From assembly GCA_021851715.1 (NCBI GenBank), contig JAJZCR010000040.1, positions 1 through 33,130 of the forward strand: a DNA stretch of 33,130 nt, read 5' to 3'. The notes below the pieces were generated by a model. That model saw only the letters and a program-made list of their open reading frames with translations, was not told the DNA's origin and did no database searches. The stretch is from Planctomycetota bacterium (GTDB lineage Bacteria; Planctomycetota; Phycisphaerae; WQYP01). Shown in pieces: positions 25,136 through 32,819 of this stretch. Each line of letters begins with the position of its first letter. The stretch's first letter is position 1. The position numbers and the translations under genes are program-made.

Positions 25136-25873
25136 CTATGAATCCTCTGCCATATTGTTGCCGGGCACGCCGTTTGGGCATGCCGGTGGTTCCGGCTGAG
25201 CCGGTTTCACCGCGTCATGAAACAATCCGGGTTCGTCATACCCGACACTGATGCGGCGACCTGCGGGCTGATGGGAACCAATCGGCTCCTTGCCGCGTCT
25301 GTCCACGTTTTCTTCTGGTGACAATGCCGCTTCGCGGAGGGCTACGTTGCCGTTGGGCGGTGGATCCAACCTCTGCGCCGGTGCGGATTCTGAAGTTGCT
25401 GGTTCGGCTGCGGGCGAGCCGTTGGATTCGCCCTGGATAGCCATCGGGATAGCCAATAGCTCCGGCACCTCACCCAGAATCGATTTGTTCTGGCGCAGAT
25501 TACGGGCCAGAGTGTCCAGATACCGGTGGAACCGCGCTTTACCGCTCAGCAGCGCTGCGGATCGTTCATGCTCCGGAACCTCAGGCGTATGGTTAAAATA
25601 AGCCCGGACGCTCAGGCCCACCATTTCCTTGAGTATCAGCAAGTCCAGATTCTGACGTTTTTCCAGTTTCTGGAGTTTGAAAAATACCCGTTCGACGGCT
25701 TTAAGTATTTCCGCCTCGCGATCCGAGCGATAGGTTGCCAGCAGGGTTTGTGTCGCCGCTTCGGCCACAATCACACTGATGGCTGATCCGGTGGTGGCCG
25801 CCTGGGATTTGGCGGTGTCATACGCGGACCGCATAAGCCGGATCGACAGTTTGATTTTGTCATCGTTTATCAA
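25136..25873 (-). CDS. CopG/ribbon-helix-helix-like accessory conjugation protein
   Basis: 245 aa from a TTG at 25873 that overlaps the traG stop (TTGA) and has GGAGG 10 nt upstream. The N-terminus, KIKLSIRLMRSAYDTAKSQA, then helices, fits a ribbon-helix-helix or similar small DNA-binding fold. A helical region follows, with KAVERVFFKLQKLEKR and a family-like LIKEMVGLSVRAYF-type segment (about 75-95). The last 95 residues are Pro/Ser/Glu-rich and probably disordered. In Tn4371-like elements a CopG-type gene occupies this same place between traG and trbB. Role inferred: relaxosome accessory factor or regulator. An 82-nt A/T-rich gap separates it from trbB. Confidence 0.65.
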   Translation of the reverse strand: MINDDKIKLSIRLMRSAYDTAKSQAATTGSAISVIVAEAATQTLLATYRSDREAEILKAVERVFFKLQKLEKRQNLDLLILKEMVGLSVRAYFNHTPEVPEHERSAALLSGKARFHRYLDTLARNLRQNKSILGEVPELLAIPMAIQGESNGSPAAEPATSESAPAQRLDPPPNGNVALREAALSPEENVDRRGKEPIGSHQPAGRRISVGYDEPGLFHDAVKPAQPEPPACPNGVPGNNMAEDS

Positions 25874-27801
25874 TGGTATTCATCCTCCGTCGTGGCCGCG
25901 CTCTGGGAAGAGCGCAACTGGTTGTCGATAGATTGGGATTGCCGTTTAGATTGTCGCATGAAAGCGGGGGCGGTTTTGTCGGTGGCCGCAGACGGCGTTC
26001 CCTCAAGGCTGCCGGTGTGTTCTTCCCGATCAGCATCCGTGGCTATGCCGCCGACCGTACTGGCCCTCGCTGAAATGCCGGGATCATTGAGCCATGCAAT
26101 CGATGGCTTGCCCGCCAAATCGAGCCTCAGGGCCTGTTCCGGCGGTGGAAGCAAACGGCTTGTGAATCGTGGATCCGCGTAGTAACGCAGTTTGGAACAT
26201 TTAATCGGCTTACAGCCGGTCACAAATATCAGTTCCTGATCCGTGGGGAATTCCCGTACATCGCCGGGCTGAAGCAAAGGCCGTACCTGTTCACTGTAAC
26301 TGACACCATGATGGCCGCCGGAGAACATTTTGGCCGGTTGACTGTAACCGGCCCGGTATTCCACCACCGTTCCAGTCATCTGGCTGATCTTCTGCTGGGT
26401 GACCGGATCGCTGGAGGCAAAGGTGGTCAGAATGTGGCAGTTGTCCAGAATGGTGTTGTGCGGGCCGTACTGTTCAATAATATCGTTGAAGGATTGGACA
26501 ATCAGATGTGCCTTGATGCCATAACCGGCCATTTGGCGCAAGTTCAGAGAGAAAAAGTCTAATTTCCCCAGTGTGGGGAATTCATCGAGCAGTAATAGAA
26601 GTCGATGCTTCTTGGGCCGGTTATCCGCATCCGCCTCTATGTGTTCCATTAATGTTCGGCAGACCTGATTGATCAATAGGCGAATCAGGGGTCGTAATCG
26701 GGATGCATCCGATGGCGGGGGCTGGATATACAGACTCATGGGTCTGGTGCCGCAGACCAGATCACTTAACTTAAAATCACTGGTACTGGTGTTCCGGCAT
26801 ACAATTGGATCGGCATACAGTGTCAGGCAACTGGCGGTGGTACCGCGTACACTGGCCTGGAATTTATCGGGCTGGGCCAAAAGTTCTCGGGCCACCAGTT
26901 GAATCTCCGGATGGGGTTCCCACAAACCGGTTCCGGGATTCCGGCGATGGGCCGCTGATGCCATTGCTTGGCAGGTGGTCTGAAAGTCCAGCAATCTCTG
27001 TCGGACCACGGAGAGGTTTTTGCGATCAGGCGGTTCGGTATACAGAACGTGGAGAATCAGGGCCACCAGCAATTGTGATGCCTGCTGATCCCAGATATCC
27101 AGTGTCTGCTTGGCCCCGGTGGGATTAATAAGCATCTCCACGACATTCTGGGTATCACGAATCTCGGCGTCACCGGGCCGTATCTCCAGAAGCGGATTGA
27201 TCCGCACCGAATCGGTTCGGGTGGGATTGAAAAAGACGGTATGGGAGAATTTGGTGCGGAAGCCCGCGGTAATGTTCCAGAGTTCATTTTTGACATCGTA
27301 GACCAATACACTGCCAGTCCAGTTCAATAGGGTTGGTACAACGTGGCCCACCCCTTTGCCGGATCGGCTGGCCCCGGATACCAGTTGATGTTCCGGACCA
27401 TTGTATGTGAGCAATTCCTTGTCCAGTAATCCCACGACCGTACCGTGGCCGGATAGTAAGCCGGCCTTCCGGATGTGGGCACGCGCCGCCCAACGATCAC
27501 GGCCAATCGCCTCGACCGTCGGCGGACCTTGCCGCCGGAAGACAATCAACAGAACCGTAGCTGGCAGCATGAACCCCAAGGCTATCAGGCCGGCTTGGTT
27601 GAAGGGCCGGGGATGATCCTTTCCGAACCGCTGATACCAGCCAAACACGTCCCATGGCGGATAGAACACCAAGCGTGCAATCGGGATTCCCCAGCCCAAT
27701 TTGGGCTTATCGCCCAGCCGATAGGCGGCCCACTGTATACCGACCACGAGGCCCAGCAACATCGCCAGAGAGTAAAATATTAGAATCCATTTGCGACTCA
27801 T
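25870..27801 (-). CDS. traG: TraG/VirD4-type coupling protein
   Basis: 643 aa; it links the relaxosome to the secretion channel and drives DNA transfer. Seen: two N-terminal membrane helices (about 7-28 and 75-95), VSGASRSGKGVGHVVPTLL (Walker A, about 141), LLLLLDEFPTLGKLDFF (Walker B, about 400), and SLYIQPPPSDASRLRPLIRL, a typical TraG block. Length agrees with the IncP/Tn4371 TraG. The start overlaps the relaxase stop as ATGA, with GGAGG upstream, so the two are translated together. The C-terminal 80 residues are polar and poorly conserved. Confidence 0.95.
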   Translation of the reverse strand: MSRKWILIFYSLAMLLGLVVGIQWAAYRLGDKPKLGWGIPIARLVFYPPWDVFGWYQRFGKDHPRPFNQAGLIALGFMLPATVLLIVFRRQGPPTVEAIGRDRWAARAHIRKAGLLSGHGTVVGLLDKELLTYNGPEHQLVSGASRSGKGVGHVVPTLLNWTGSVLVYDVKNELWNITAGFRTKFSHTVFFNPTRTDSVRINPLLEIRPGDAEIRDTQNVVEMLINPTGAKQTLDIWDQQASQLLVALILHVLYTEPPDRKNLSVVRQRLLDFQTTCQAMASAAHRRNPGTGLWEPHPEIQLVARELLAQPDKFQASVRGTTASCLTLYADPIVCRNTSTSDFKLSDLVCGTRPMSLYIQPPPSDASRLRPLIRLLINQVCRTLMEHIEADADNRPKKHRLLLLLDEFPTLGKLDFFSLNLRQMAGYGIKAHLIVQSFNDIIEQYGPHNTILDNCHILTTFASSDPVTQQKISQMTGTVVEYRAGYSQPAKMFSGGHHGVSYSEQVRPLLQPGDVREFPTDQELIFVTGCKPIKCSKLRYYADPRFTSRLLPPPEQALRLDLAGKPSIAWLNDPGISARASTVGGIATDADREEHTGSLEGTPSAATDKTAPAFMRQSKRQSQSIDNQLRSSQSAATTEDEYH

Positions 27802-29855
27802 TGGTGAACCTCCGGTTCCAGATTCTGGACGTGATCAAAGAGCGTGTTTTCCGGCAACCGGCTATTGGATTCCAAGGCCAACTTGCCGGATCGGTCCATG
27901 CGAAGCGTTACCGTACTTCCCACACGGATTGAACTTAATTGGCGCGTTGGGTAGGTGAGATAAACTTTCTGGAGCGTAACAATCATCGCGACGGGTCCAG
28001 CCTGAAGTTCTCGCGAACCGGTGTATCGGCCCGTGATGGTCACCTCCCGTGGCAACCGGATCGCGGGCCGCTTGAATTCGCCGGCGATGTCGGCCAGAAC
28101 CTGACGAAATTCCACCGATCGGAGGTGGGCTACGGCCCCGGCTTTGAGTGTAATGGCCTTCTGATCCGGGCCGGTAAATTCGGCCAGTCCCTGACCCACC
28201 AGCCATTGCCGGCGATGTTTCAGAGCCTCGGCAAACTGACCTTTCCACGATGATTGGGGCGTCTGCTCGAACAATTGCCGGTCCAGCCAGGTAAACGCCC
28301 GTGCTTCCACCTGCTGATCCAGACTGTACGCAGAGACAATACGCAGGTCAGTCTGGCCGCGTCGCGCGGAGGTGAATCTCTCAAAGACCGGAGCGTCGAT
28401 TCTGAACTGGTTTTCCGCCATCTGCTCTACACCTGCACCGTTATGCCCGGCGACAAAGACCAATTTGGCCGTTGCCGGCCGAATCCGGGCGACGGCCTGA
28501 TCCGGTGTAACTTCCGGATGCTGCTTGGCCAGAAAGGCCGCATGATCTGCCGCGGTGTAAACGCCGCCATGGTTCTGCGCTACCATTGTTATTTCTGCGG
28601 CGAGAACATTCCCCCGATAGGCTTTCGCCCCCAATTCGACCACGGCACCCGCTTGTGCCCGTCGGAAGCTGTCATCCTCCGGCACCTGGCTGTAATAGAG
28701 TCTGCCGACAACATCCCGAACCACCACAAACTGTCGGTCACTGATCTCATCGACACTCCCCTTGGCCACCAACGCGCCCAGAATCGGTTCGGCCAGAGCA
28801 TCTCTGGTTCCCAGCCGCTCAACATATCCCGCCTGGTTGCCCAGTGTTGCGTAAAGGACTTTGATAATGTCATTGCGTTGCCCCAAGTCACGGAGCTTGA
28901 ATCCAAATTCCGGGTCTAACATCCACCATGTTCCCCTGCCCTTCTTTGCCAGGTCCATGGTCTGAAGGAACTGCAATCGGCCCAGTATGCGGGTCCGGTC
29001 ATCGGCACCAAAGCCGATGCGTTTATCGGGGTGCAGATCAATTTTGCCAGATTCCAGATGCCGTTCAATCATCCGGTCCAAGGCGGTGAACCGTTCGGCC
29101 TCAATTTGACTATCCTGCTCCCGCCGGATGTCTTCAGCGCTGCGTGGGCCGAGTATTTCGGTGGCCACCTCTTCGGCTCGTCGGCGAATGCCGTAAGAGA
29201 CATATTGCCGGGGGATCACCAGGTCTGTATTGTCTTGTTTGATTCCCCGACACAGGATGTGGGTATGCGGGTTATCCGTGTTGTAATGATTGACCGCCAG
29301 CCACTGTAAAGACGTTCCCAAATCCCGTTCGACACGGGCCATAACGGTGCGGATATACTTATTCGTATCCGGCAGGTCACCGGCATTTTCAGCCGAGACG
29401 ATCAGGCGGAAATGGTGTCGGTCCTGCTCCCATGCTTTGACAATCTGGCGGGCATCCAGACCTTCCCGCGTAGCGTCATAGAATACCCCATGCTTGCCAT
29501 CCAGACTGGCACTTTCCCGGCCAACATACGACACATGACGTAACACACTGCCGTGAACTTTGCCGGGCCGATGGCGACTCACATGAACTTTGACCACCAC
29601 CCGTTGCAAGCGATCAAAGCCCGTACCATGGCCAGCTCCACGACCGGCTTTGCGAGCCTTGGATGCGGCAGAACTTCGACCCTTAAAGCCGGCGAGTCGG
29701 CGTGCCAACTGGCTATTGATGCTGGGCTCACGAGCATGGCCGGATCCCATACGGCCAAGGCGATCTCGATCATACGGATCGGGCCGGATGGCTGATAGCC
29801 GGCCTGTCTGATCAGGCCGGCCGGAACGGCGACTGGGCTTGCGGGACGTACTCAT
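27798..29855 (-). CDS. traI: MOBP-type relaxase (TraI/VirD2-like, DUF3363 type)
   Basis: 685 aa from ATG 29855, chosen for GGAG 8 nt upstream; an in-frame ATG 54 nt earlier lacks a site. It nicks oriT and leads the strand through the channel. Seen: a basic Arg/Gly/Ser-rich N-terminus (1-80), VSYVGRESA (about 109, likely catalytic Tyr), and the metal-binding HUH segment HYNTDNPHTHILCRG (about 188-202), the MOBP motif III form. The long C-terminal half resembles the DUF3363 relaxases of integrative elements. First large gene of the transfer operon. An oriT-like region lies just upstream. Confidence 0.92.
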   Translation of the reverse strand: MSTSRKPSRRSGRPDQTGRLSAIRPDPYDRDRLGRMGSGHAREPSINSQLARRLAGFKGRSSAASKARKAGRGAGHGTGFDRLQRVVVKVHVSRHRPGKVHGSVLRHVSYVGRESASLDGKHGVFYDATREGLDARQIVKAWEQDRHHFRLIVSAENAGDLPDTNKYIRTVMARVERDLGTSLQWLAVNHYNTDNPHTHILCRGIKQDNTDLVIPRQYVSYGIRRRAEEVATEILGPRSAEDIRREQDSQIEAERFTALDRMIERHLESGKIDLHPDKRIGFGADDRTRILGRLQFLQTMDLAKKGRGTWWMLDPEFGFKLRDLGQRNDIIKVLYATLGNQAGYVERLGTRDALAEPILGALVAKGSVDEISDRQFVVVRDVVGRLYYSQVPEDDSFRRAQAGAVVELGAKAYRGNVLAAEITMVAQNHGGVYTAADHAAFLAKQHPEVTPDQAVARIRPATAKLVFVAGHNGAGVEQMAENQFRIDAPVFERFTSARRGQTDLRIVSAYSLDQQVEARAFTWLDRQLFEQTPQSSWKGQFAEALKHRRQWLVGQGLAEFTGPDQKAITLKAGAVAHLRSVEFRQVLADIAGEFKRPAIRLPREVTITGRYTGSRELQAGPVAMIVTLQKVYLTYPTRQLSSIRVGSTVTLRMDRSGKLALESNSRLPENTLFDHVQNLEPEVHQ

Positions 29856-30022
29856 GGTTCGATCTCCAAACTGAAAATAGTTGCCAATATCTGCGGCAGC
29901 CAATGGCATCTCGAAAAATCACCGGGATGCCACCTAAGTAACGGTAAAACAAGCAGATACAAAAAACGGGATGCCATCTCCTTTATCCTGCCTTCCATTT
30001 TTAAGTCGTATTTCGTAGCCAT
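29852..30022 (-). CDS. Possible 56-aa leader ORF coupled to the relaxase gene
   Basis: From ATG 30022 a 56-codon frame ends in a TGA that overlaps the relaxase ATG (ATGA at 29855-29852). The peptide has a short hydrophobic core (FLYLLVLPLL) and a basic N-terminus, and matches no family I know. Its ribosome site is weak. It also overlaps the oriT-like repeats, whose sequence would be conserved for other reasons, so it may not be translated. If it is, it would be a leader peptide coupling relaxase translation to the promoter near 30072. Confidence 0.3.
   Translation of the reverse strand: MATKYDLKMEGRIKEMASRFLYLLVLPLLRWHPGDFSRCHWLPQILATIFSLEIEP
29901..29995. other. oriT: Candidate oriT: three GATGCCA repeats next to a nic-like site
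   Basis: A core GATGCCA occurs three times: CGGGATGCCACCT (29923-29935, plus), CGGGATGCCATCT (29967-29979, plus) and CGAGATGCCATTG (29913-29901, minus); the outer minus copy and first plus copy form an inverted repeat. Four nt after the last copy is TATCCTGC (29984-29991), which fits the IncP/MOBP nic consensus YATCCTGY, cut after the G. Repeats beside a nic site, directly upstream of the relaxase gene, are what an IncP-type oriT looks like. Confidence 0.45.
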
Positions 30023-30044
30023 TTCTATTCCAACTCATTTACGT

Positions 30045-30072
30045 TTGTCATTACTAAAGTTATTAAAGACAA
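30045..30072. promoter_or_regulatory. Operator-like dyad at the relaxase promoter
   Basis: TTGTC (30045-30049) and GACAA (30068-30072) form an inverted repeat around TAAAGTTATTAA (30055-30066), the 12-bp core also present in the trbC leader palindrome. The element begins at the -10 of the relaxase promoter and covers its start point. On the plus strand, TTGTCA (30045-30050) and GACAAT (30068-30073), 17 nt apart, also look like a divergent promoter, so one regulator could control both directions. Confidence 0.5.
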
Positions 30073-30099
30073 TTGTACCTAACGGAACCCGAACGTCAA
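30072..30099 (-). promoter_or_regulatory. Predicted sigma70-type promoter for the relaxase operon
   Basis: On the minus strand: -35 TTGACG (30099-30094, 5/6 match), 16-nt spacer, -10 TACAAT (30077-30072, 5/6 match). The start point would be near 30065, about 210 nt before the relaxase ATG, inside the operator-like dyad. GTTAGG before the -10 is shared with the trbC promoter. This is the best promoter match I saw in the window. Confidence 0.6.
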
Positions 30100-30630
30100 G
30101 TCAGGGGAAATCGGGGAGCGTGGTTTGGGTCATCCAGTGGGCCAGCGAGGGCATTGAATCCGGGGTACATTGCAGGGACAACCGAGGTTGAGAATGGGAT
30201 CGGGCGGAGCGCTCAGCCGATATGGCCATGGGGGTTGGGGCACGTCACAAAACAAGTCACACCGGGGCGGTGTAAGCCGATGGAACGGAGCAATGCGGCA
30301 GAGCGTGGGGGTAGCGGCGGGGCAAAGAGGGAGTGTCCTGGCGGCGCGATCCGGCAATCGTATCAGGTATGAGTTGGGCGCATCCGGCGGGCAATGTTCC
30401 GGCATCAAGGATGGGGTAGGCACAGGCGGTAATGTGCCTTCATGGTTGCCGGATGCACTGAGTTTCGGTGCCGGGTTTGGGCATCCTGCGACACCTTGGC
30501 CAAGGCCTCGGCCAGTCATTTCGGCAGGCTAAGTTCCAAGCGAGTTGGTAAGGGCGGCGGCCATCTGGAGGCGGCGACAATGGCCCGGCTGATTCCGCTT
30601 TTGGTGGGATCAGCCGGGCGAAATTTTTTA
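30080..30630 (+). ncRNA. Possible plus-strand transcript without a convincing ORF
   Basis: This stretch of about 550 nt between the relaxase promoter and the HYExAFE-like gene has no credible protein: the open frames are Gly/Arg/Ser-rich with no ribosome site or family motif. It is G-rich on the plus strand, has a possible plus-strand promoter at 30045-30073, and ends in a strong plus-strand terminator (30583-30629). Together these suggest a non-coding RNA divergent from the relaxase operon. It also holds a second nic-like CATCCTGC (30482-30489) and a 12-bp palindrome CCTTGGCCAAGG (30494-30505), so it could instead be part of the transfer origin. Confidence 0.3.
30583..30629 (+). terminator. 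Strong intrinsic terminator on the plus strand
   Basis: A perfect 11-bp stem (GCCCGGCTGAT at 30583-30593, ATCAGCCGGGC at 30609-30619, 15-nt loop) is followed by GAAA and six T residues (30624-30629). The T-run is only on the plus-strand side, so it stops plus-strand transcription. No recognised plus-strand gene precedes it, which is why an RNA is suspected upstream. Confidence 0.75.
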
Positions 30631-30677
30631 GGGATTACGCGTTGTCCGTCTTCCTTTTGCATTGGGTTCATTCCGGT

Positions 30678-31535
30678 TCAAGGCCGGGTTTCCGGTTGGG
30701 AGTTGGGTTGGGATTCCGCCTCCTGAGCCGGGTATAAAACCGGCTGGCCGGCCAAGGTTTGCAGACTGAATCCGCGGGCATTGGATCGGCTGGGCCGGGA
30801 GATCACGGCCACAAATCCGTCGCCGAAAATGGATTCCCATTGTTGCATATCTGCGCGGCATTCCCGGTTCAACGGGCCAGCCCAAACCAGCCAGTTGGGG
30901 CCAGTCTTGGCCATGTAAACCACAAGGTGAAAAGACCGTAAGCGAGCGCCGGCAAACAAGGCCCGCTTGGCTTCATCGACCCGGATATAGGGAAGTTTTT
31001 CCCGCTTGAGCCAGTTTTCAACCTGCTGGCGGAATAGAATTTTTGGGGCGCTGATGCAAGCGTCATCCACCGGGATCGGCGTTGCGGATGGGGCTGCCGC
31101 CAAGGTGGTATCCGGCTGGCCGGGCGAAGCACTATCCGGCATGTTGACTGGTACGGTTTGGTTATCGTTGTCAGGCGTTGCCGACATTGCGTTGCCGGCG
31201 TCGGCCAGATTATTGCCGGGGTTTTCCATGGCGGCGGCCGCACTGACATACCCGGCATCCGATTGGCGCATTGCATCTCCCTGGCGGGATATGGCTTCCT
31301 CCTCACTGGGAACACCCGGAGCTTGTTCGTTGACCAGATCAACCAGTGGAACTGGCGGGGTTTCCAGCGGATTGGCCGGCTGCTTCGCCGGTTCAACGGC
31401 CAGTTTATCCGTCTGCATCATCACCGGAGAATCGGCCTTCGGATCGTTTCTCCCATTAGATTCCCACAATGGAAAATCGCCCGGCTGGGTCATTCGATAA
31501 CGCCGGATCGGATGTGATCGGTAGTAGTTTCGCAT
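30678..31535 (-). CDS. HYExAFE-like protein with degenerate nuclease-type core
   Basis: 285 aa from ATG 31535, chosen for AGGAG 8 nt upstream. Residues 1-160 are Pro/Ala/Asn/Asp-rich and look disordered. The C-terminal part reads NWLKREKLPYIRVDEAKRAL then FAGARLRSFHLVVY, NWLVWAGPL and QQWESIFGDGFVAVI. This matches my memory of HYExAFE proteins, a family restricted to Planctomycetes with a PD-(D/E)XK-like core. Family members carry SFDFVVY and a VDVKGR-like strand; here these are SFHLVVY and VWAGPL, so both acidic and Lys positions seem lost and the domain is probably not catalytic. It may bind DNA or a partner. Placed between the DUF932 gene and the transfer control region. Confidence 0.55.
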   Translation of the reverse strand: MRNYYRSHPIRRYRMTQPGDFPLWESNGRNDPKADSPVMMQTDKLAVEPAKQPANPLETPPVPLVDLVNEQAPGVPSEEEAISRQGDAMRQSDAGYVSAAAAMENPGNNLADAGNAMSATPDNDNQTVPVNMPDSASPGQPDTTLAAAPSATPIPVDDACISAPKILFRQQVENWLKREKLPYIRVDEAKRALFAGARLRSFHLVVYMAKTGPNWLVWAGPLNRECRADMQQWESIFGDGFVAVISRPSRSNARGFSLQTLAGQPVLYPAQEAESQPNSQPETRP

Positions 31536-31587
31536 AACGTGTCTCCTGCTTACTGGTAGTGTTCTCAATACCGTCAAGGCGTAAACC

Positions 31588-31621
31588 GGCGGGGGCTTGC
31601 GTGTTCTGCAAAACCCCCGCC
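31588..31621. other. Hairpin in the gap after the DUF932 gene
   Basis: GGCGGGGG (31588-31595) and CCCCCGCC (31614-31621) form a perfect 8-bp stem with an inner TTGC/GCAA pairing. It lies 29 nt beyond the DUF932 stop and before the HYExAFE-like gene. Without a T-run it may act as an RNA-stabilising or attenuating element between the two genes. Confidence 0.4.
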
Positions 31622-31649
31622 ATGTTCACAAACCGCTTAACCAATTCAT

Positions 31650-32645
31650 TTAACCGGCCGCCAGCGTTAGCGCCATCTGGTAGGCTTCCTGCTTGGCATG
31701 ATGCGAGCTGCCAAACCAGATTGATTCCAGTTGATGGTCGGCCTTTTCAAGGGTATTGGTGCCCTTAAACATTCTCTGGTGGTCAAAGTATTGGCTTACC
31801 GCGTTGTAGGCCGCCCAAGCCGTGCCGGTAACACCCGGCAGGGTATTGGTGGCATTGGTAAAATTACTTTGAAACTGATGTAATATCTTCCGGCGTCGCA
31901 TCTCCGCCCGTTTGCCCGTGGTCGGCGGTGTACTGGCATTGAAGTAACCTTCCAGTTCTACGCCGGTCATCTGCTTATCCAGCATGGTATGCAATTCGGC
32001 ATCGAATTGGTCAAATCGGGCATGGATGATGCCAAGCTTCTCACGGGCTTCCGATACCCGTTCGGATAAGCTGGGCCGATGGCGGATACTGATACCTTCG
32101 CCCAGTCCATCGCGTAACGCCAAGTTGAGCGTATTCTGGCAAACCACCCGAATAGTGGTGGGAAACAGTCGCAAGGCCTTGGAACCGTCATGGGAGTTGG
32201 TAAGCAGAATATAAGGCTGGATCGCATCCTGCGTGCCGGCCATATACTCGGTGGGAATACGGGCCAGCATCCAGACTACCCGGCCGTCCTTTAATGCGCC
32301 GGCAGTTTCAAACATGGCCAGTTTGTCGGCCACCAGAGAGTCCATAAAATCAAAACAATCCTTATTTTGAAAGATACGGTAATGGTCGGATACTACGCCC
32401 AGTACCGTGCCGGTATCCTTGCGGACATTGGCATACTTGTGGCGTACCAAAGCCTCTTTACCCAGTTCCCGGTCAAAGGCCTTGAGTTCCCATTGTTCGA
32501 CGTCCCAGTTCAAGCGCGCCAGTTCAATGGCTTGGGCGCTGGTAACGGCATTGGCCACTACTTGGCCAAGTTTGTGCCATGCGGGCGTGCCGGTCACAAA
32601 TACTGCGGCCTCACCGTTAACGCTGATATCAATCTCATGTGACAT
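31650..32645 (-). CDS. DUF932 (plasmid/phage-type) protein
   Basis: 331 aa. Seen: a WHKLGQVV-type N-terminal motif (TGTPAWHKLGQVV, about residue 20), KYANVRKDTGTVLGVVSDHYRIFQN, then ILLTNSHDGSKALRLFPTTIRVVCQNTLNLAL, which are hallmark blocks of DUF932 / TIGR03299 proteins of phages and plasmids. Length fits. Its function is not established; members commonly sit beside single-strand binding or recombination genes on mobile elements, as here. Upstream is a small GTCCC-TATC-GGGAC hairpin (32664-32677). It follows the single-strand binding gene with a 174-nt gap holding a hairpin and a GA repeat, so it may have its own promoter. Confidence 0.9.
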   Translation of the reverse strand: MSHEIDISVNGEAAVFVTGTPAWHKLGQVVANAVTSAQAIELARLNWDVEQWELKAFDRELGKEALVRHKYANVRKDTGTVLGVVSDHYRIFQNKDCFDFMDSLVADKLAMFETAGALKDGRVVWMLARIPTEYMAGTQDAIQPYILLTNSHDGSKALRLFPTTIRVVCQNTLNLALRDGLGEGISIRHRPSLSERVSEAREKLGIIHARFDQFDAELHTMLDKQMTGVELEGYFNASTPPTTGKRAEMRRRKILHQFQSNFTNATNTLPGVTGTAWAAYNAVSQYFDHQRMFKGTNTLEKADHQLESIWFGSSHHAKQEAYQMALTLAAG

Positions 32646-32748
32646 AAAAACACCAATTTACAAGTCCCGATAGGGACAAGCCTTTCATAAAACAATTAAG
32701 AAAATCCAGTTGAAACAAACCACTAAAAGCATTGAATTCATAAAGGGG

Positions 32749-32765
32749 GAGAGAGAGAGAGAGAG
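32749..32765. repeat. GA dinucleotide repeat
   Basis: Eight GA units plus one G, preceded by a G-run. It lies between the single-strand binding gene and the DUF932 gene, next to a strong hairpin. Length variation is plausible and could change spacing in the DUF932 leader. Confidence 0.9.
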
Positions 32766-32767
32766 TA

Positions 32768-32804
32768 CCCGCCGCCAAGTCTTTACCTTATCGTTGGCGG
32801 CGGG
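32768..32804 (-). terminator. Hairpin after the single-strand binding gene
   Basis: A perfect 11-bp stem (CCCGCCGCCAA at 32768-32778, TTGGCGGCGGG at 32794-32804, 15-nt loop) begins 15 nt beyond the ssb stop. On the minus strand it is followed by a CT-repeat rather than a pure T-run, so it may terminate or attenuate transcription, with readthrough into the DUF932 gene. Confidence 0.5.
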
Positions 32805-32819
32805 ATACCTCCGCCTCCA

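Noticed and set aside
30482..30489. Second nic-like CATCCTGC site as the main oriT
   Set aside because: It fits the consensus but lacks nearby iterated repeats apart from one 12-bp palindrome, so the site at 29984-29991 is preferred; not excluded.
30073..30532. Protein genes on either strand of the control region (99-129 codons)
   Set aside because: The products are low-complexity Gly/Arg/Pro/Ser-rich without family motifs or ribosome sites; the open frames follow from the high GC content.
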